In this document: positions 1 through 10,316 of the stretch, in pieces | How the letters are laid out: each line of letters starts with the position of its first letter | Position numbering within the stretch: position 1 is the stretch's first letter | Program-made: the position numbers and the translations under genes | Origin: Saccharomycopsis fibuligera x Saccharomycopsis cf. fibuligera | Lineage: Eukaryota > Ascomycota > Saccharomycetes > Ascoideales > Saccharomycopsidaceae | Assembly (NCBI GenBank): GCA_001936135.1 | Contig: CP012818.1 | Coordinates: 62,001 to 126,000, forward strand | Reading direction: 5' to 3' | DNA: 64,000 nucleotides | Notes under the pieces: generated by a model | The model's input: the letters and a program-made list of their open reading frames with translations, nothing else | The model's database searches: none | What the model was told of the DNA's origin: nothing

Positions 1-731
1 CTGTACAAATACCATCGGGATGGTGCAGTCGCGTCAGAAGAGAACAATAACAGAAGCTTCTCCTGATCGAAGCAGCACTGTGGTTTAACATTGCTGTTCA
101 ATAATAGTTCCTTCACTCCGGAAATCCTTCTCTCATATGTTCAATAGCATCATAAACGTCCTTCTTCATGGTGCCTCTTTCCTTCAACAAATCTTTCTAA
201 GCACATTGCGCCCGCATTCAAATAAACTGGTCGTCACAATTCACAGAACCATTTTAGCGTTTGGCGCCGTTTTTTTCATTTTCTTCCGTTTTGGGCTTTG
301 TGCATTGCCTTGCAGTTAAATAAGGTCAAAAAGTTCGCCATCGGCAATGTAATAAGCTGCAAGTAGTACAGGAAGCGTCTAGACGGTGTTTTGTTTTCAA
401 CATCCACAACGTAAATCAGCTTGAGCCGAAGCATACGCTAGCCCGCCATCCTCATTCCTTCACATTATCGTCCTTCCATTGCACTAGCCTATATATACCA
501 GACGGTATGTCTGAGACTTTGAAGCATAGAAGGTTAACTAGTACTGCATCAAGTAGTGCTTCTTTCTCTTTGTCTGATAACTGTCATTCACAGGTGTTTT
601 CTATTCAAAAAAGTGTTTATCACAAACAGCTAAAAAAACAAAAGAAACATCAATATCAAACAAAAAGACAAAGCTCAAAATTTCCCCAACTTTCATATCT
701 GTCAAACAGTAATCAATAAGTTTTTTGCCTG
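1..731. other. Intergenic, upstream of the PIR/GPI wall-protein gene
   Basis: No convincing gene is seen. A TATA-like run (ctatatata) lies near 489-497, about 240 bases before the ATG at 732, and is a plausible core promoter for the wall-protein gene. A 70-codon open frame at 507-719 lies just downstream of that TATA and ends 12 bases before the ATG. It has no recognisable features and would at most act as an upstream ORF. Confidence 0.6.
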
Positions 732-3700
732 ATGAAATCTTTTAACAGTTTACTCATTGCTGTAGCTTTGTATGCTGCTAGCAGTGAAGCTGCTGCAATC
801 AACAACTTTCAGACTCTCAACAACTATGCAATCCCGACTGTCGCTCCTATTACCGACTACCTCAATAGAGCCAAGAGACTTGAGTCCTTCTCCAACTCTA
901 CCACTTCCACTAGTGCCGCAGCTTCTAACAGCACATCTGATTCTGTTGCGGCTACCACTCCGGCTACTGGTAACAGCACCACTTCTGCTGCTGCTGGTAA
1001 CTCTACTACTTCTTTGCCAACAAGTGTAGCAAATGACTCAACCTCTGTTACTGCTCAAAGCACTACTTCTGGTAGCACTTCTTTGACTGCTTCTGTCGGT
1101 ATTAACAACACCACCTCTAGCTCAGTGCCATCGTCACCTGCTTCATCGTTTGCTAATAGCACCATTAGCAGTACTACACCACTTGCTACTTCCAACACTA
1201 CTGCTGCTATAACAAGCGCTTCTACCAGTTTTGCCAACTTAACAACTTCTTATGCTCCTTCTTCTACAGGTTTTATCAACACCACGTCTTCAGTGGGTCC
1301 AAATTCTAGTGGTGTTTCTAGCACGACGACTCCTTTGACTTCGTTTACTGATTTTGCCAATTCCACTCAAGCTACTACTGGTGTTTCCAACACTACGACC
1401 CCATTGACTCAAGCTACTTCTGGTTACGTTAACACGACGTCTTCTGTGGCTCCACTTACTAGCACAGCCTCTAACACTACCTCTTCTTTTGTCCAACAAA
1501 CTACTGGCTTATATTCTAACTCTTCTTCCGTTGCTCCACTCACCAGTGCTGTTTCCAACACTAGTTCTGCTCAACCTACAGGCTTGTACCCTAATTCAAC
1601 GATTGAAGAAGTTCCACTTACTAGCGGCTTTGTAAATACTACTTCAAACACTGCTAATGTTGTTTCTTCTACTTCTGGATACACCAACTTGACGACAAGC
1701 GCTCCATCCTCAACTGGGCAATACACAACTTTGACCACCAGTCATTGTTCCAATGGTGTCTGCTCAACTGAAGTCACTACTGCTTCGAAAACCACTATTC
1801 ATGTTACTGAAAGCGATGAAGATACATGGCTCACTACTTGGATTCCAATTTCTACTGCTAGCCCATCATCTTCTGCTCCTGCTTATGCTAACAGCACCAG
1901 TGTTGAAGTTCCTGTTTCCAATGGCACCAGCAGCACTTTTGTTCCTCTTGCCAGTATCACTTCTGCTCCAGCTTCAGCTACCAACACCGCTGATGCCAGC
2001 TCTGGTCTTTCTACTACTGAAGTGACTATTGTAGAATGTAACAACGGAGTTTGTACCACTACTACTTCCGACGTTTACTATTCTACTACTGCTGTTACTA
2101 CCAATGACGAAGAAACTGATGTTACTATTTACTTGCCATACCCATCAACTTCTGGTGCCGATACTGCTAATGCCTCTGCTACCAGTACTGCTTCTACTGG
2201 TTCAGCTGGTTTTGGAAATGCTTCATCAAGTGGTGTTGTTACAGGCGCGGATGCTAACTCCAAGACTGTCGCAACTTCTCAAGTCACTGAAAAGAGCACC
2301 TTATGGGTTCCGTTCACAACCTGTAACGGTGGGCATTGTGTTACTGGATCAAGCGCCACTGTTTCTGATGTTTCTACTTACGCCACTGTTATTCCAACCA
2401 CTGTTAATTTGAACTCTACTGGTCCATTAACCACCATTAGCAGTGTGGAAACTCAAGTTTCTGCTTCTACTTATGCCACTACTGAAAGCGTTGGCTACTA
2501 CAGAAGCGATAACTATACCTCTGCATACTATAGCACTTACACTACTTCAGATTCTGCTCATACAACATTTGTTCCAGTTTCCACCATCGTCAGTGGTTCA
2601 GTTTCTCCAGAAGCCGGTGAAGCTACTTCTTTCTCTTCTGTCAGTAACAAGACTACTGCCTCTAACAACTGGAACTCTACTAGCTCTACTTCTGCTTCCG
2701 CTGTTCACCACTGGAACACCACTAGTGTTGTTGGTCCAGCTTCTTCCACCAGTTCGACTGGTCACTGGAACACCACTAGTGCTACTGTTACTGCTGATGC
2801 TGGTAACTGGAACTCTACCACTGCTGTTCCTGTTTCTACTGGTGCTAGTGCTTCTTCTGGTACTGATGCTGTTACTGCATCTGGTGCCGGTGCTTCTACT
2901 GCTTCTAATGGCGCTTCTTCAACCATCATCACCACTATTTCTACCGGTGCTGCCTCTGGTGCTAACACCAATGCTGTTTCTAGCTTTACTGCTTCTACTG
3001 CGTCTGTTTCCACTGCTTCTGGCTCTTCTGGCTCTTCTGGCTCTTCTGGTTCAGTTATTGTGAACACTGTTGGTCCAGCTGTTGCTTCTACTGCTTCTAG
3101 CTCCGTGTCTTCCGCTGCTTCTTCTGGTACTGGCGCTGCTTCTGGTTCTAACGCTGGTTCTAATGCTGGTTCTAATGCTGGTTCTACCACTGACTCTGGT
3201 TCTACCACTGACTCTGGTTCTGGCTCTGGTTCTGGCAATGACACTGGTTCTAACACCGCTGCTGCTGGTTCTGCTTCTGGTTCCGGTTCAACCAATGGCC
3301 AATCCACCGCATCGTTCGCTGCTAATGGTCCACTTGTTTCTCAAATCGGCGATGGTCAAATTCAAGCACCAACATACACAACCACTCTAGGAAACTTGGT
3401 TTCTCAAATAGACGATGGTCAAATTCAAGCACCAGCTTCTACTACTGCTGGTCTCGTTTCTCAAATAGGCGATGGTCAAATTCAAGCCCCAGCTTCTACT
3501 ACTGCTGGTCTCGTTTCTCAAATCAATGACGGTCAAATTCAAGCTCAAGCCACTACTGTCTCCACCTCGGCTGCTACCACTGCTGACGCCGCTGCTTCAT
3601 CTAGCTCAAGCTCAGTAAACAATACAATTTCGGCTTCTACTACAGTTGGAATTGACAATGCTAATACGGCTGGCTCCTTGAGAGTTAATGGTAAGGCATT

Positions 3701-3749
3701 GACAACAATTAGTGGATTGGTACTTGTTACCGTTGCACTCTTCTTGTGA
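732..3749 (+). CDS. Ser/Thr-rich GPI-anchored cell-wall protein with four PIR repeats
   Basis: The 1005-residue product looks like a covalently bound cell-wall mannoprotein. Residues 1 to about 21 form a signal peptide. The body is extremely rich in Ser, Thr, Ala and N-glycosylation sequons (NTT, NST). Three short cysteine modules of the form C-x-N-G-x-C or CNGGHC occur near residues 338, 435 and 530; each is followed or preceded by a Trp/Tyr-Pro stretch (WIPI, YLPYP, WVPF). Near residues 869-945 the motif LVSQI-x-DGQIQA occurs four times, which is the PIR repeat known for ester linkage to beta-1,3-glucan. The last 20 residues are a hydrophobic tail typical of GPI attachment. Cwp1-type proteins combine one PIR unit with a GPI signal; four units in so large a protein is less usual. 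An adhesin or structural role is inferred; the orthologue is not identified. Confidence 0.9.
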   Translation: MKSFNSLLIAVALYAASSEAAAINNFQTLNNYAIPTVAPITDYLNRAKRLESFSNSTTSTSAAASNSTSDSVAATTPATGNSTTSAAAGNSTTSLPTSVANDSTSVTAQSTTSGSTSLTASVGINNTTSSSVPSSPASSFANSTISSTTPLATSNTTAAITSASTSFANLTTSYAPSSTGFINTTSSVGPNSSGVSSTTTPLTSFTDFANSTQATTGVSNTTTPLTQATSGYVNTTSSVAPLTSTASNTTSSFVQQTTGLYSNSSSVAPLTSAVSNTSSAQPTGLYPNSTIEEVPLTSGFVNTTSNTANVVSSTSGYTNLTTSAPSSTGQYTTLTTSHCSNGVCSTEVTTASKTTIHVTESDEDTWLTTWIPISTASPSSSAPAYANSTSVEVPVSNGTSSTFVPLASITSAPASATNTADASSGLSTTEVTIVECNNGVCTTTTSDVYYSTTAVTTNDEETDVTIYLPYPSTSGADTANASATSTASTGSAGFGNASSSGVVTGADANSKTVATSQVTEKSTLWVPFTTCNGGHCVTGSSATVSDVSTYATVIPTTVNLNSTGPLTTISSVETQVSASTYATTESVGYYRSDNYTSAYYSTYTTSDSAHTTFVPVSTIVSGSVSPEAGEATSFSSVSNKTTASNNWNSTSSTSASAVHHWNTTSVVGPASSTSSTGHWNTTSATVTADAGNWNSTTAVPVSTGASASSGTDAVTASGAGASTASNGASSTIITTISTGAASGANTNAVSSFTASTASVSTASGSSGSSGSSGSVIVNTVGPAVASTASSSVSSAASSGTGAASGSNAGSNAGSNAGSTTDSGSTTDSGSGSGSGNDTGSNTAAAGSASGSGSTNGQSTASFAANGPLVSQIGDGQIQAPTYTTTLGNLVSQIDDGQIQAPASTTAGLVSQIGDGQIQAPASTTAGLVSQINDGQIQAQATTVSTSAATTADAAASSSSSSVNNTISASTTVGIDNANTAGSLRVNGKALTTISGLVLVTVALFL
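3321..3550 (+). repeat. Four PIR-encoding tandem repeats inside the wall-protein gene
   Basis: Four copies of a unit encoding (G/N)LVSQI(G/D/N)DGQIQA are separated by short Thr/Ala spacers. Copies three and four share almost identical DNA including the spacer, so recent unit duplication is likely. The Gln in DGQIQ is the residue known in PIR proteins to form the glucan ester. Confidence 0.85.
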
Positions 3750-4656
3750 GTGTAAAACGTAATTTTTGCTAATTTACTCTTTTATTTTTCGTTGTTTTCT
3801 ATTCCGTTCGCTTCCTTTTTTTGTCACTTGATCAATCCGTTGTTGTTGGAATCTTTCCTTTTATAGACATACTTTTTTCCAACTCATTTTTCCCAGTCTG
3901 CCTGCACTTTTGCCCCTTCTTCTTTTTAAAGTGGCTTCATTTTTTTGGCCATTTTTGATTCTCACCTTTTTTGTCATTTTCATTTGGCTCATTTTACCTA
4001 TATAATTTTTCCATTGTTTTGCATATTTTACTAAGCTATTGCTATTGGCATTTTTATTTTTATTTTTATTTTTATTTCTATTTTTTTTTACAATTTTTCT
4101 CATTTTTTGGCTTTTACATATATTTGTTTAGTTTAATAATAATCAAAATTTTTTATCGTATTTAAAAGGAAGCCGACTGCCCGCGTACCTTTTTTTAAAA
4201 CACATCATTTCTGTCAACAGGTATTGGCCTTCTACAAAGAAACTTTAAACCTTGATCAATGACATATTGGCACTTATCATTGACTCATGTATGTTAAGTC
4301 TGCGTTCAATATGTGCGTCAGATAAATTCTAAGTCCTAATGTGTTGTTAATTTACAAGCTTATCAGACTCGGTTCGCAGATATTCTGCCCAAAAGTGAGT
4401 TCTGCAATACAATTACAGATACTAAACTGCAAATTCTGGCCTGAAAGAAAAAATCCGTAAAATTTTAATCAAGTGGCTGTATTGAAAAATGCTAAAAAAA
4501 GGAGAAAAGAATCAGCATATTCATCGTTTTTTTTTGTTGTTGTTGTAAATGCTTTTTATGAAAATTTGAAAAAAAAAAAAAAAAATAAAAAATAATAAGC
4601 AACAATAAGTATTTGTTACAAATTTTGTTTGATAAATGTTCGCTCCTCCTTTATGC
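3750..4656. other. Convergent intergenic region, wall protein / PHO8
   Basis: This is the shared 3' region of two convergent genes and I see no gene in it. It contains T-rich 3' sequence, a short ATTTTT-type hexamer repeat at about 4050-4088, a 17-base A run near 4568-4584 and one TGACTCA heptamer at 4281-4287 that is not close to any promoter. Confidence 0.6.
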
Positions 4657-6437
4657 CTAATGGCTAACGTAAACCTCCTCTATTTTGCTTTGCAAAGCAC
4701 TAATCAACAGCTGCTCGTCATCTATGGCCGAGCCGCTCAAAAATCTAGAAATCTCAGCACTCTTTGGGGAATGTTTAGTGTCTTTTATCAATTCAGTGAC
4801 TTTACCCAAATCCACATCCTTTTCCAAATTACTTAAAAACTCGCCAATCTCGACATTCTCATGGTTTCCCAACAACTTGGCCAAGAGGTGAGCTTGTAGT
4901 TCTGCACTCGATCCATGGGCGTAAACGTTAACGTCCACGGCAGAGTGGCCATGAGTTGACCATCCAATTTGCGCTCTAGTGTTGATTAAGGCCACTAGTG
5001 AGTCTTGAGGGTCGTCTTTGTTTGCTACCACATTATCAATCTCCTCGGGCTGGAGGTCATAGATCCCGAAATGCTCTTCAATTTGATTTTTAAGAAACTT
5101 TTTGAGTTTTGATTCATCCAACGTTGCCTCTTGGCTGATGTAATACTTGATCTGTTTGGTCAAGTACTCAGAAGTATGAGACGCATTAGCTAGGACTTCA
5201 GGAAGCCATAGGTAGTCTGGGTAAGTTGGCTCGATCTGCTTTGCAACCGATAGCCCGCCGGTTTCGTGGTCGCTGGTGCTAAGCAACACGGTATCGGCCT
5301 CATCGGCATGCTCATCAGCAAATTGGGCCACTGCCTTGAACGCCCTATCAAAGGCCAAGACTTCGTTGACTTGAGCCGCGGGATCATTGAAATGACCGCC
5401 GTGGTCAATTCTTGAACCCTCAATAAGCAAGAAGAAGCCTTTGTCGCTATTTTTGGTTTTCCGCGACAAGATGTTTATCGCGGTGATGGCTTGTTCTTCC
5501 AAGGACGGGTACTCCTTGTCATCTCTATCCAAATCGAATGGGATATCCTCATCGGCCAACAAGCCCAAAAGCGGTAACTCGATGTCTTCGTTTTGGCCGA
5601 GCTCTAACAGGTCAAACGCAGACCTGTTGCCAACGTAGGTCCAGCCGTCGCTGATTGCCTCGGTAATCAAGTTTCTGTCGTCGGACCTGCAACCGTGGAA
5701 GTGGCATCTGCCACCGCCGATAATCAAATCTACCACGCGGCCCAAGGGATAGTAGCCCAACTGGTGCTCCGCAATCAAGTCTTCCTGGAAGCGGTAATCG
5801 ACGTGCGACGAGAAAGCCGCAGGGGTGGCATCGGTGATTCTGGTAGTGACCACCAACCCGGTCAAATAGCCGTTCAACTTCAACGCCTCGAGCACCGTGC
5901 CGCACGGCCTCTTGTCAGGGAAAACCCCAATGGCGCCGTTGTAGGATTTGGCACTGCACGCGAACACGGTGGCGCCAGCAGCAGAGTCGGTGACCAACGA
6001 GGAGGAGGACCGTGTTCGCGAGGACCCAACCAAGTGCTTGTCCAAGAATAGCGTGTCGTTGTACGGCAAGTTGTCTCTGAACTGGCGGAACGACCTGGTC
6101 AACGATAGCGATGCGGGGCCCATGCCGTCGGTGACAAAGAAGACAATGTTCTTCTTTCTTGGCTTTGGCGGGGCGAGTCGCCTGGCGGACCCGTGGATAA
6201 GGCCAAAGACCACTGGTCAGAGTGTTAGTAAGAGTCGAGTCGAGCCGAGCAAGACGGCACAGCGCTGCGCTGCTGCGAGATATACGTACCGGCAAACACC
6301 ATCAAGATTGCAGCAAACCGCTTGAGGGCGGTGGATTTCGACTGGCGGGGATTTGGCGGGCCAGCCCCGGCTCCAGGAACCAAGGGCGCAGTTTCTCCGT
6401 GAGCGGGAAGCAACGACGGGTTGCGTGTTGCTGGCAT
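4657..6437 (-). CDS. PHO8: Vacuolar alkaline phosphatase, two exons
   Basis: Join of exon 1 (6437 down to 6290) and exon 2 (6212 down to 4657), giving 567 residues, against 566 in S. cerevisiae Pho8. Pho8 is a type II membrane phosphomonoesterase of the vacuole, activated by proteolysis. Exon 1 gives a cytosolic tail and the first half of the membrane anchor. The splice restores one hydrophobic segment at residues 41-57 (FAAILMVFA joined to VVFGLIHG). The metal-site motif VTDGMGPAS is at about 76, the catalytic Ser in VTDSAAGAT at about 126, and DHETGG near 364. The intron has a GTACGT donor, a TTACTAAC branch site and a CAG acceptor. Without exon 1 the frame opens only at GTG and lacks the anchor, so I chose the spliced ATG at 6437. 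The 5' half is unusually GC-rich. Confidence 0.93.
6213..6289 (-). other. PHO8: PHO8 intron
   Basis: This 77-nt intron has donor GTACGT, branch site TACTAAC (rc at 6224-6230) and acceptor CAG 11 nt further on. It is phase 1 and splits the codon for the first Val of VVFG in the transmembrane anchor. Reading through it in the exon 1 frame meets a stop after about 20 codons. Confidence 0.88.
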
Positions 6438-6698
6438 CGTGGGCGGCGAGAGGTGGAGCTCAAGAAGAAGAAGCAGCAGCAGCAGCAGAAGAAGAAGAGG
6501 AAGAAGAAGAGCGCTGATTAGCCGCTGACGCTGACATCTTGCTGCCTACCGTTATCAGCCATCTCGTTTTCGCGCTATCACCAGGCAGGGCGGAACGGGG
6601 GGTGGCGCCGCGCGTCTAGGGGTGCCCGCGAAGACGGCGCTTGCAGGCGCCGCTGACGCCGGCCATGGGGGAGCGGCAGGAGACATCAGCTGACCCGT

Positions 6699-6704
6699 CA
6701 CGTT
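6699..6704 (+). promoter_or_regulatory. Pho4-type CACGTT core upstream of PHO8
   Basis: CACGTT lies 262 bases upstream of the PHO8 ATG. In S. cerevisiae, Pho4 recognises CACGTG and CACGTT cores in the PHO8 promoter. Function here is inferred from the single match and its position. Confidence 0.4.
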
Positions 6705-6947
6705 CGTGTGGGTTGGCGCCGGGCGGCTACCTAAGCGCTTACTCAGCAGGCCCCGCGGGGCTCTCTGCGCGACGGCGGGAGGCAAGGAGCTGCACCGTTA
6801 AGCGCCAGCGGCGGCGGCGGCGGGGAGATAAGATAGCCGCCGGCGGCCTGCTGCGATTGGCCCGCGATGTCGAGGCGGCGCGCTGAGACAGTCTCCGCGG
6901 ACCAGAGAGTTGGCGCTAGCGCTGCTATCTGGCGGCCGGCGCCAGCG

Positions 6948-6955
6948 TATATAAA
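6948..6955 (+). promoter_or_regulatory. TATATAAA box inside the GC-rich block
   Basis: A perfect TATA element sits in otherwise GC-rich sequence, 1.65 kb before the permease ATG. No credible reading frame starts close behind it on the plus strand; the ATG at 7077 opens only a short low-complexity frame. It may drive a non-coding transcript, an upstream permease start, or nothing. Confidence 0.3.
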
Positions 6956-7611
6956 CGCCCAAGTGGCCCGCGAACTGCTGGTGCCACAAGGCGGCTCGCT
7001 CGCCCAAGGCGGCTCGCTCGCTGGCAGGCAGACGGAGGTTCTCGCTGCTGCGTCGACAGAAGCGGAGCGCCTGAAGATGGACAGATGGACAGCGCTCCAG
7101 CGGAACAGGGCCGGTGAGTCTGAGTCGCACACACCTCCAGACGAGCAGCAGCACACGATATTCCATGAGCTGGGGGCGCCGCTGCCTGGGGAGCGTCACC
7201 CGAGCGCCACCCGAGCACCACCCGCCAGCCGCAGCAGCACCGCATAGCAGCATACGGTCTGCCTTCCGGCGGCGGCGCCAGCGCCCAAAAGACAGCGCCC
7301 AAAAGACAGCGCCAGCGCGCCACCGGCGCCACCGGCCCGCGCGCGCGCTGGCCAATCACAGCCCGCGAGGGCGCTCCCGCCGGCGCTCCCGCCGGCATTT
7401 TGCGCGGCGTCTCCATGCCTCGGGACACGCATTGCGCCCGTCGCGGCGGCACCTCACACGCGCTGCGGCCTGCATCGGGGGGCAGCTTCCGTCGCATTTC
7501 TTGCTGCTGGTTTGGCTATTGATTTTGGCTATCCACGGACGAGCACAACAACTGCTGTATGGACAGGCGTTGTTCTCCGTTGCGTGCGCTGTGTGCTGGT
7601 GCTGGTGGTGG

Positions 7612-7643
<32 letters not shown>
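7612..7643 (+). repeat. (CTG)n trinucleotide repeat
   Basis: About ten uninterrupted CTG/GCT units lie in non-coding sequence upstream of permease 1, preceded by GGTG-rich sequence. Confidence 0.9.
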
Positions 7644-7646
<3 letters not shown>

Positions 7647-8600
7647 GCATCCTTACCGGCAACGGTGCTGCTCCGCCAGCTCGTTGCGCCCTGCTGCTCC
7701 GCCGGCTGCTTTTCCCACCCGCTCACTCCACCACCGTCCGCGGTGTCCAGCTCGGCACCTGAGGTCCGCGCCGGCGCGCTGGAGCACCACCAGCAGCCCA
7801 TGGTGAGAACTCGCAGCAGCAATGTGCCCATGGCGAGCGAAGGTTACAGTTCCACCACCGCTGTCGGCAGGCGCCTGCTGCGGTTGTGTGCCAGAATACA
7901 CAAAATCTTGGGAGAAACACAAAAAGAAAAGAAAAAAAAAAAAAAAAAAAAATTTTTTGCTGCTGCTGCACGCTGCAGCATGCTGAGCTTCGAAGCTGCT
8001 GGCGCTGAATAATTCAGGCAGCCGCTGCTGCTGGCGCTGGCGCTGCTGATGCCTATGCGCATCCATTTAAATACACACCCTCGCCCCAGCATCGTGCTCT
8101 CGTCCTCCAGCTTGTTTGCCGTGGATTCCTTCTTTCGATTTCGCGGCAGTATCTTTGCGCACCAAAATTTGGGTTTTTGCCATTTCTTTTCAGTCTTTTC
8201 TTTTCAGTCTTTTCTTTTGCTCTCTCTCTCCGCGTTTCTTTCCGTCGTGGTTGATACAGCGCTGCACACGTCTCTCTTGCACACACGACAACAACTTTGC
8301 TCGGTCACACACAAGTCTTGTTGCTGCCCGAAAGAAAGACCAGAAGACCCATCACGCATCTCAGGCTTTTCTTTTTTCGCTCGCGCTGCACAGGAAGGGA
8401 AACACTGCTGCAGTATTTATTTGTTTGTCTCTCACTGCGCTGTTGCATTTTTTTATTCTGATTTTTTTTCTATCTGCTCGCCAAAGTCGCACCGCACCCG
8501 CAGAGCAGAGTTTCCAGCAGTCGCCGTACCAGTCAGTCTCTTGAGTGTCTCTTGAGTACCGCAAGTCTATCCAGCTACACCACGCTTCTGCACAGCCGCC

Positions 8601-10316
8601 ATGTCCTCGAGCAAAAAAACGGCCGACGAGGGAATAAACATCGTCGCCGACTCGTCCACGGACGTCCAGGAAGTGAAGGTCTCTCCCTACGATGCCGACA
8701 GCAAAAACACGTCCCGCTGGGAAAATTTCAGGGACGGCTTCAGAAAACAGGAAGTGGAGGAGGGCCAGTCAAAGCACCTCAGCAAGCAGCTCTCGCAAAG
8801 GCACATCATCATGATCGCGCTTTCCACCGGGGTCGGCACGGGCCTCTGGGTCGGCACGGGCAAGCTCTTGGCCAAGAGCGGGCCGGGCTTCTTGCTTGTT
8901 GGCTACGTGCTCGTGTGCTCCATGATCTTTTTTGTTATCGACGCCGCCGGCGAGCTAGCCGTTGCGTACGGTAACTTGAACGGCGGCTTCAACGCGTACC
9001 CGCGAAAGTTCATCGACGAGTCGTTCGGTTTTGCCGTGGGCTGGAATTACTGCATCCAGTGGCTAACCGTGGTCCCCTTGGAGTTGGTCACCGCGGCTAT
9101 CACCATCAAGTACTGGACCAACGTGAACTCGGACATCTTTGTGGCCCCGTTCTATGTCTTGATTCTCGGGATCAACTTCTTTGGCGCCAAAGGCTACGGG
9201 GAAGCAGAGTTCTTTTTCAATTTCACCAAGATGCTCACGATCGCCGGCTTCATCATCTTGGCCATCATTATCGACTGCGGCGGCGCCGGCGAGAAGAAGT
9301 ACATTGGCGCCGTCAACTGGCACGATCCGGCTCCTTTCAAGAACGGCTTCAAGGGTCTCTGTAACGTTTTTGTCACCGCTGCCTTTGCCTTTGGCGGTAC
9401 TGAGTTTGTCGCCTTGACTGCCGCTGAACAGTCCAATCCCAAGAGATCCATTCCGCAGGCCATCAAGGTCGTCTGCTACAGAATCGTGTTTATCTTTTTG
9501 CTTTCGTTGACTATGATTTGCTTTTTGGTCAACTCGGATTCTGACGAGCTAATGGGCTCTGGAGGCTCGTCCACTCACGCTTCTCCGTTTGTTATTGCCG
9601 TTAGCGCCCACGGGGTTAGGGTCGTTCCCCACATCATCAACGCAGTTATCTTGCTATCTGTTTTGTCCGTGGCGAACTCGGCGGTCTACTCGTCGTCTAG
9701 AACCATTCATTCCTTGGCGGAGCAAGGCTTTGCGCCAAAGCTCTTTACCTATATCGACAAGAGAGGCAGACCGTTGATGGGCTTGATCTTGGCGGCAGTC
9801 ACTGGCTTGTTCTCCTTTATTGCGGCCTATAACAAGGAGGAAACCGTCTTCAGTTGGTTATTGTCGATTACCGGCTTGGCTGTCATTTTCACCTTCACCA
9901 GCATCTGCATCTCCCACATCAGATTCAGAGCAGCAATGAAAGCGCAGGGGAGATCGTTGAATGAGTTGGGTTACAGAGCCAATTTGGGAACCTACGGATC
10001 CATCTATGCTGTGATTTTGAACATTTTGATTCTTATGGCTCAATTTTGGGTCGCGTTGTTTCCATTTGGGGCAAAGAAGCCAGACGCTAATAACTTTTTT
10101 CAAAATTATTTGGGCGCTGTTGTCTTGATTGTGTTCTATGTTGGTCACAAGCTTTGGACCAGAAACTTCAAGTTTTTCTACAACGCTTCTGAAATAGATT
10201 TGGTTTCTGATAGAAGAATCTTTGACATAGACCTCATCAAGCAAGAAGAAGAAGAACACAAGATGTATGTCAAGAATGCTTCTTTCCTTGTCAAAATGCA
10301 AAACTTTTTCTGTTAA
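8601..10316 (+). CDS. General amino-acid permease, GAP1 type (paralogue 1)
   Basis: This 571-residue plasma-membrane amino-acid/proton symporter belongs to the yeast amino-acid transporter family (APC superfamily). The ATG is in a good context (gccgccATG) and opens a roughly 70-residue hydrophilic N-tail. Twelve hydrophobic segments follow. Family landmarks are present: GTGLWVGTGK in the first helix, FIDESFGFAVGWNYCIQWL, GAKGYGEAEF, HIRFRAAMKAQGR, and the C-terminal QNFFC ending, equivalent to the FWC palmitoylation tail of Gap1/Agp1. It has exactly the same length as the permease at 48205-49920 and is clearly its paralogue. The first half uses GC-rich codons and the last third AT-richer codons, so it sits on the edge of the GC island. 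Substrate range cannot be told from sequence. Confidence 0.93.
   Translation: MSSSKKTADEGINIVADSSTDVQEVKVSPYDADSKNTSRWENFRDGFRKQEVEEGQSKHLSKQLSQRHIIMIALSTGVGTGLWVGTGKLLAKSGPGFLLVGYVLVCSMIFFVIDAAGELAVAYGNLNGGFNAYPRKFIDESFGFAVGWNYCIQWLTVVPLELVTAAITIKYWTNVNSDIFVAPFYVLILGINFFGAKGYGEAEFFFNFTKMLTIAGFIILAIIIDCGGAGEKKYIGAVNWHDPAPFKNGFKGLCNVFVTAAFAFGGTEFVALTAAEQSNPKRSIPQAIKVVCYRIVFIFLLSLTMICFLVNSDSDELMGSGGSSTHASPFVIAVSAHGVRVVPHIINAVILLSVLSVANSAVYSSSRTIHSLAEQGFAPKLFTYIDKRGRPLMGLILAAVTGLFSFIAAYNKEETVFSWLLSITGLAVIFTFTSICISHIRFRAAMKAQGRSLNELGYRANLGTYGSIYAVILNILILMAQFWVALFPFGAKKPDANNFFQNYLGAVVLIVFYVGHKLWTRNFKFFYNASEIDLVSDRRIFDIDLIKQEEEEHKMYVKNASFLVKMQNFFC

Larger units (their letters stand above)
6438..8600. 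other. GC-rich divergent intergenic block, PHO8 / permease 1
   Basis: This 2.2-kb block separates divergently transcribed genes. From about 6560 to 7500 it is far richer in G+C than the rest of the window. Long open frames on both strands here are a by-product of the low stop-codon density; none shows a domain or sensible composition. It holds a (CTG)n tract at 7612-7643, a duplicated 17-bp segment (aaggcggctcgctcgc) near 6990-7020, a perfect TATATAAA at 6948-6955, an A run at 7929-7951 and a T/C-rich leader before the permease. Confidence 0.6.

Noticed and set aside
507-719. 70-codon ORF directly upstream of the wall-protein gene
   Set aside because: Begins only about 10 bases after the probable TATA box, so it is unlikely to lie wholly on the mRNA; no recognisable features.
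6228-6437. Separate small minus-strand gene at the PHO8 5' side
   Set aside because: Its first 49 codons are PHO8 exon 1; splicing restores the membrane anchor and the family length.
6743-7806. Several 130-230 codon open frames on both strands in the GC-rich block
   Set aside because: They overlap each other in many frames, have Arg/Ala/Cys-rich composition set by GC content, and show no domain, conserved motif or sensible start.
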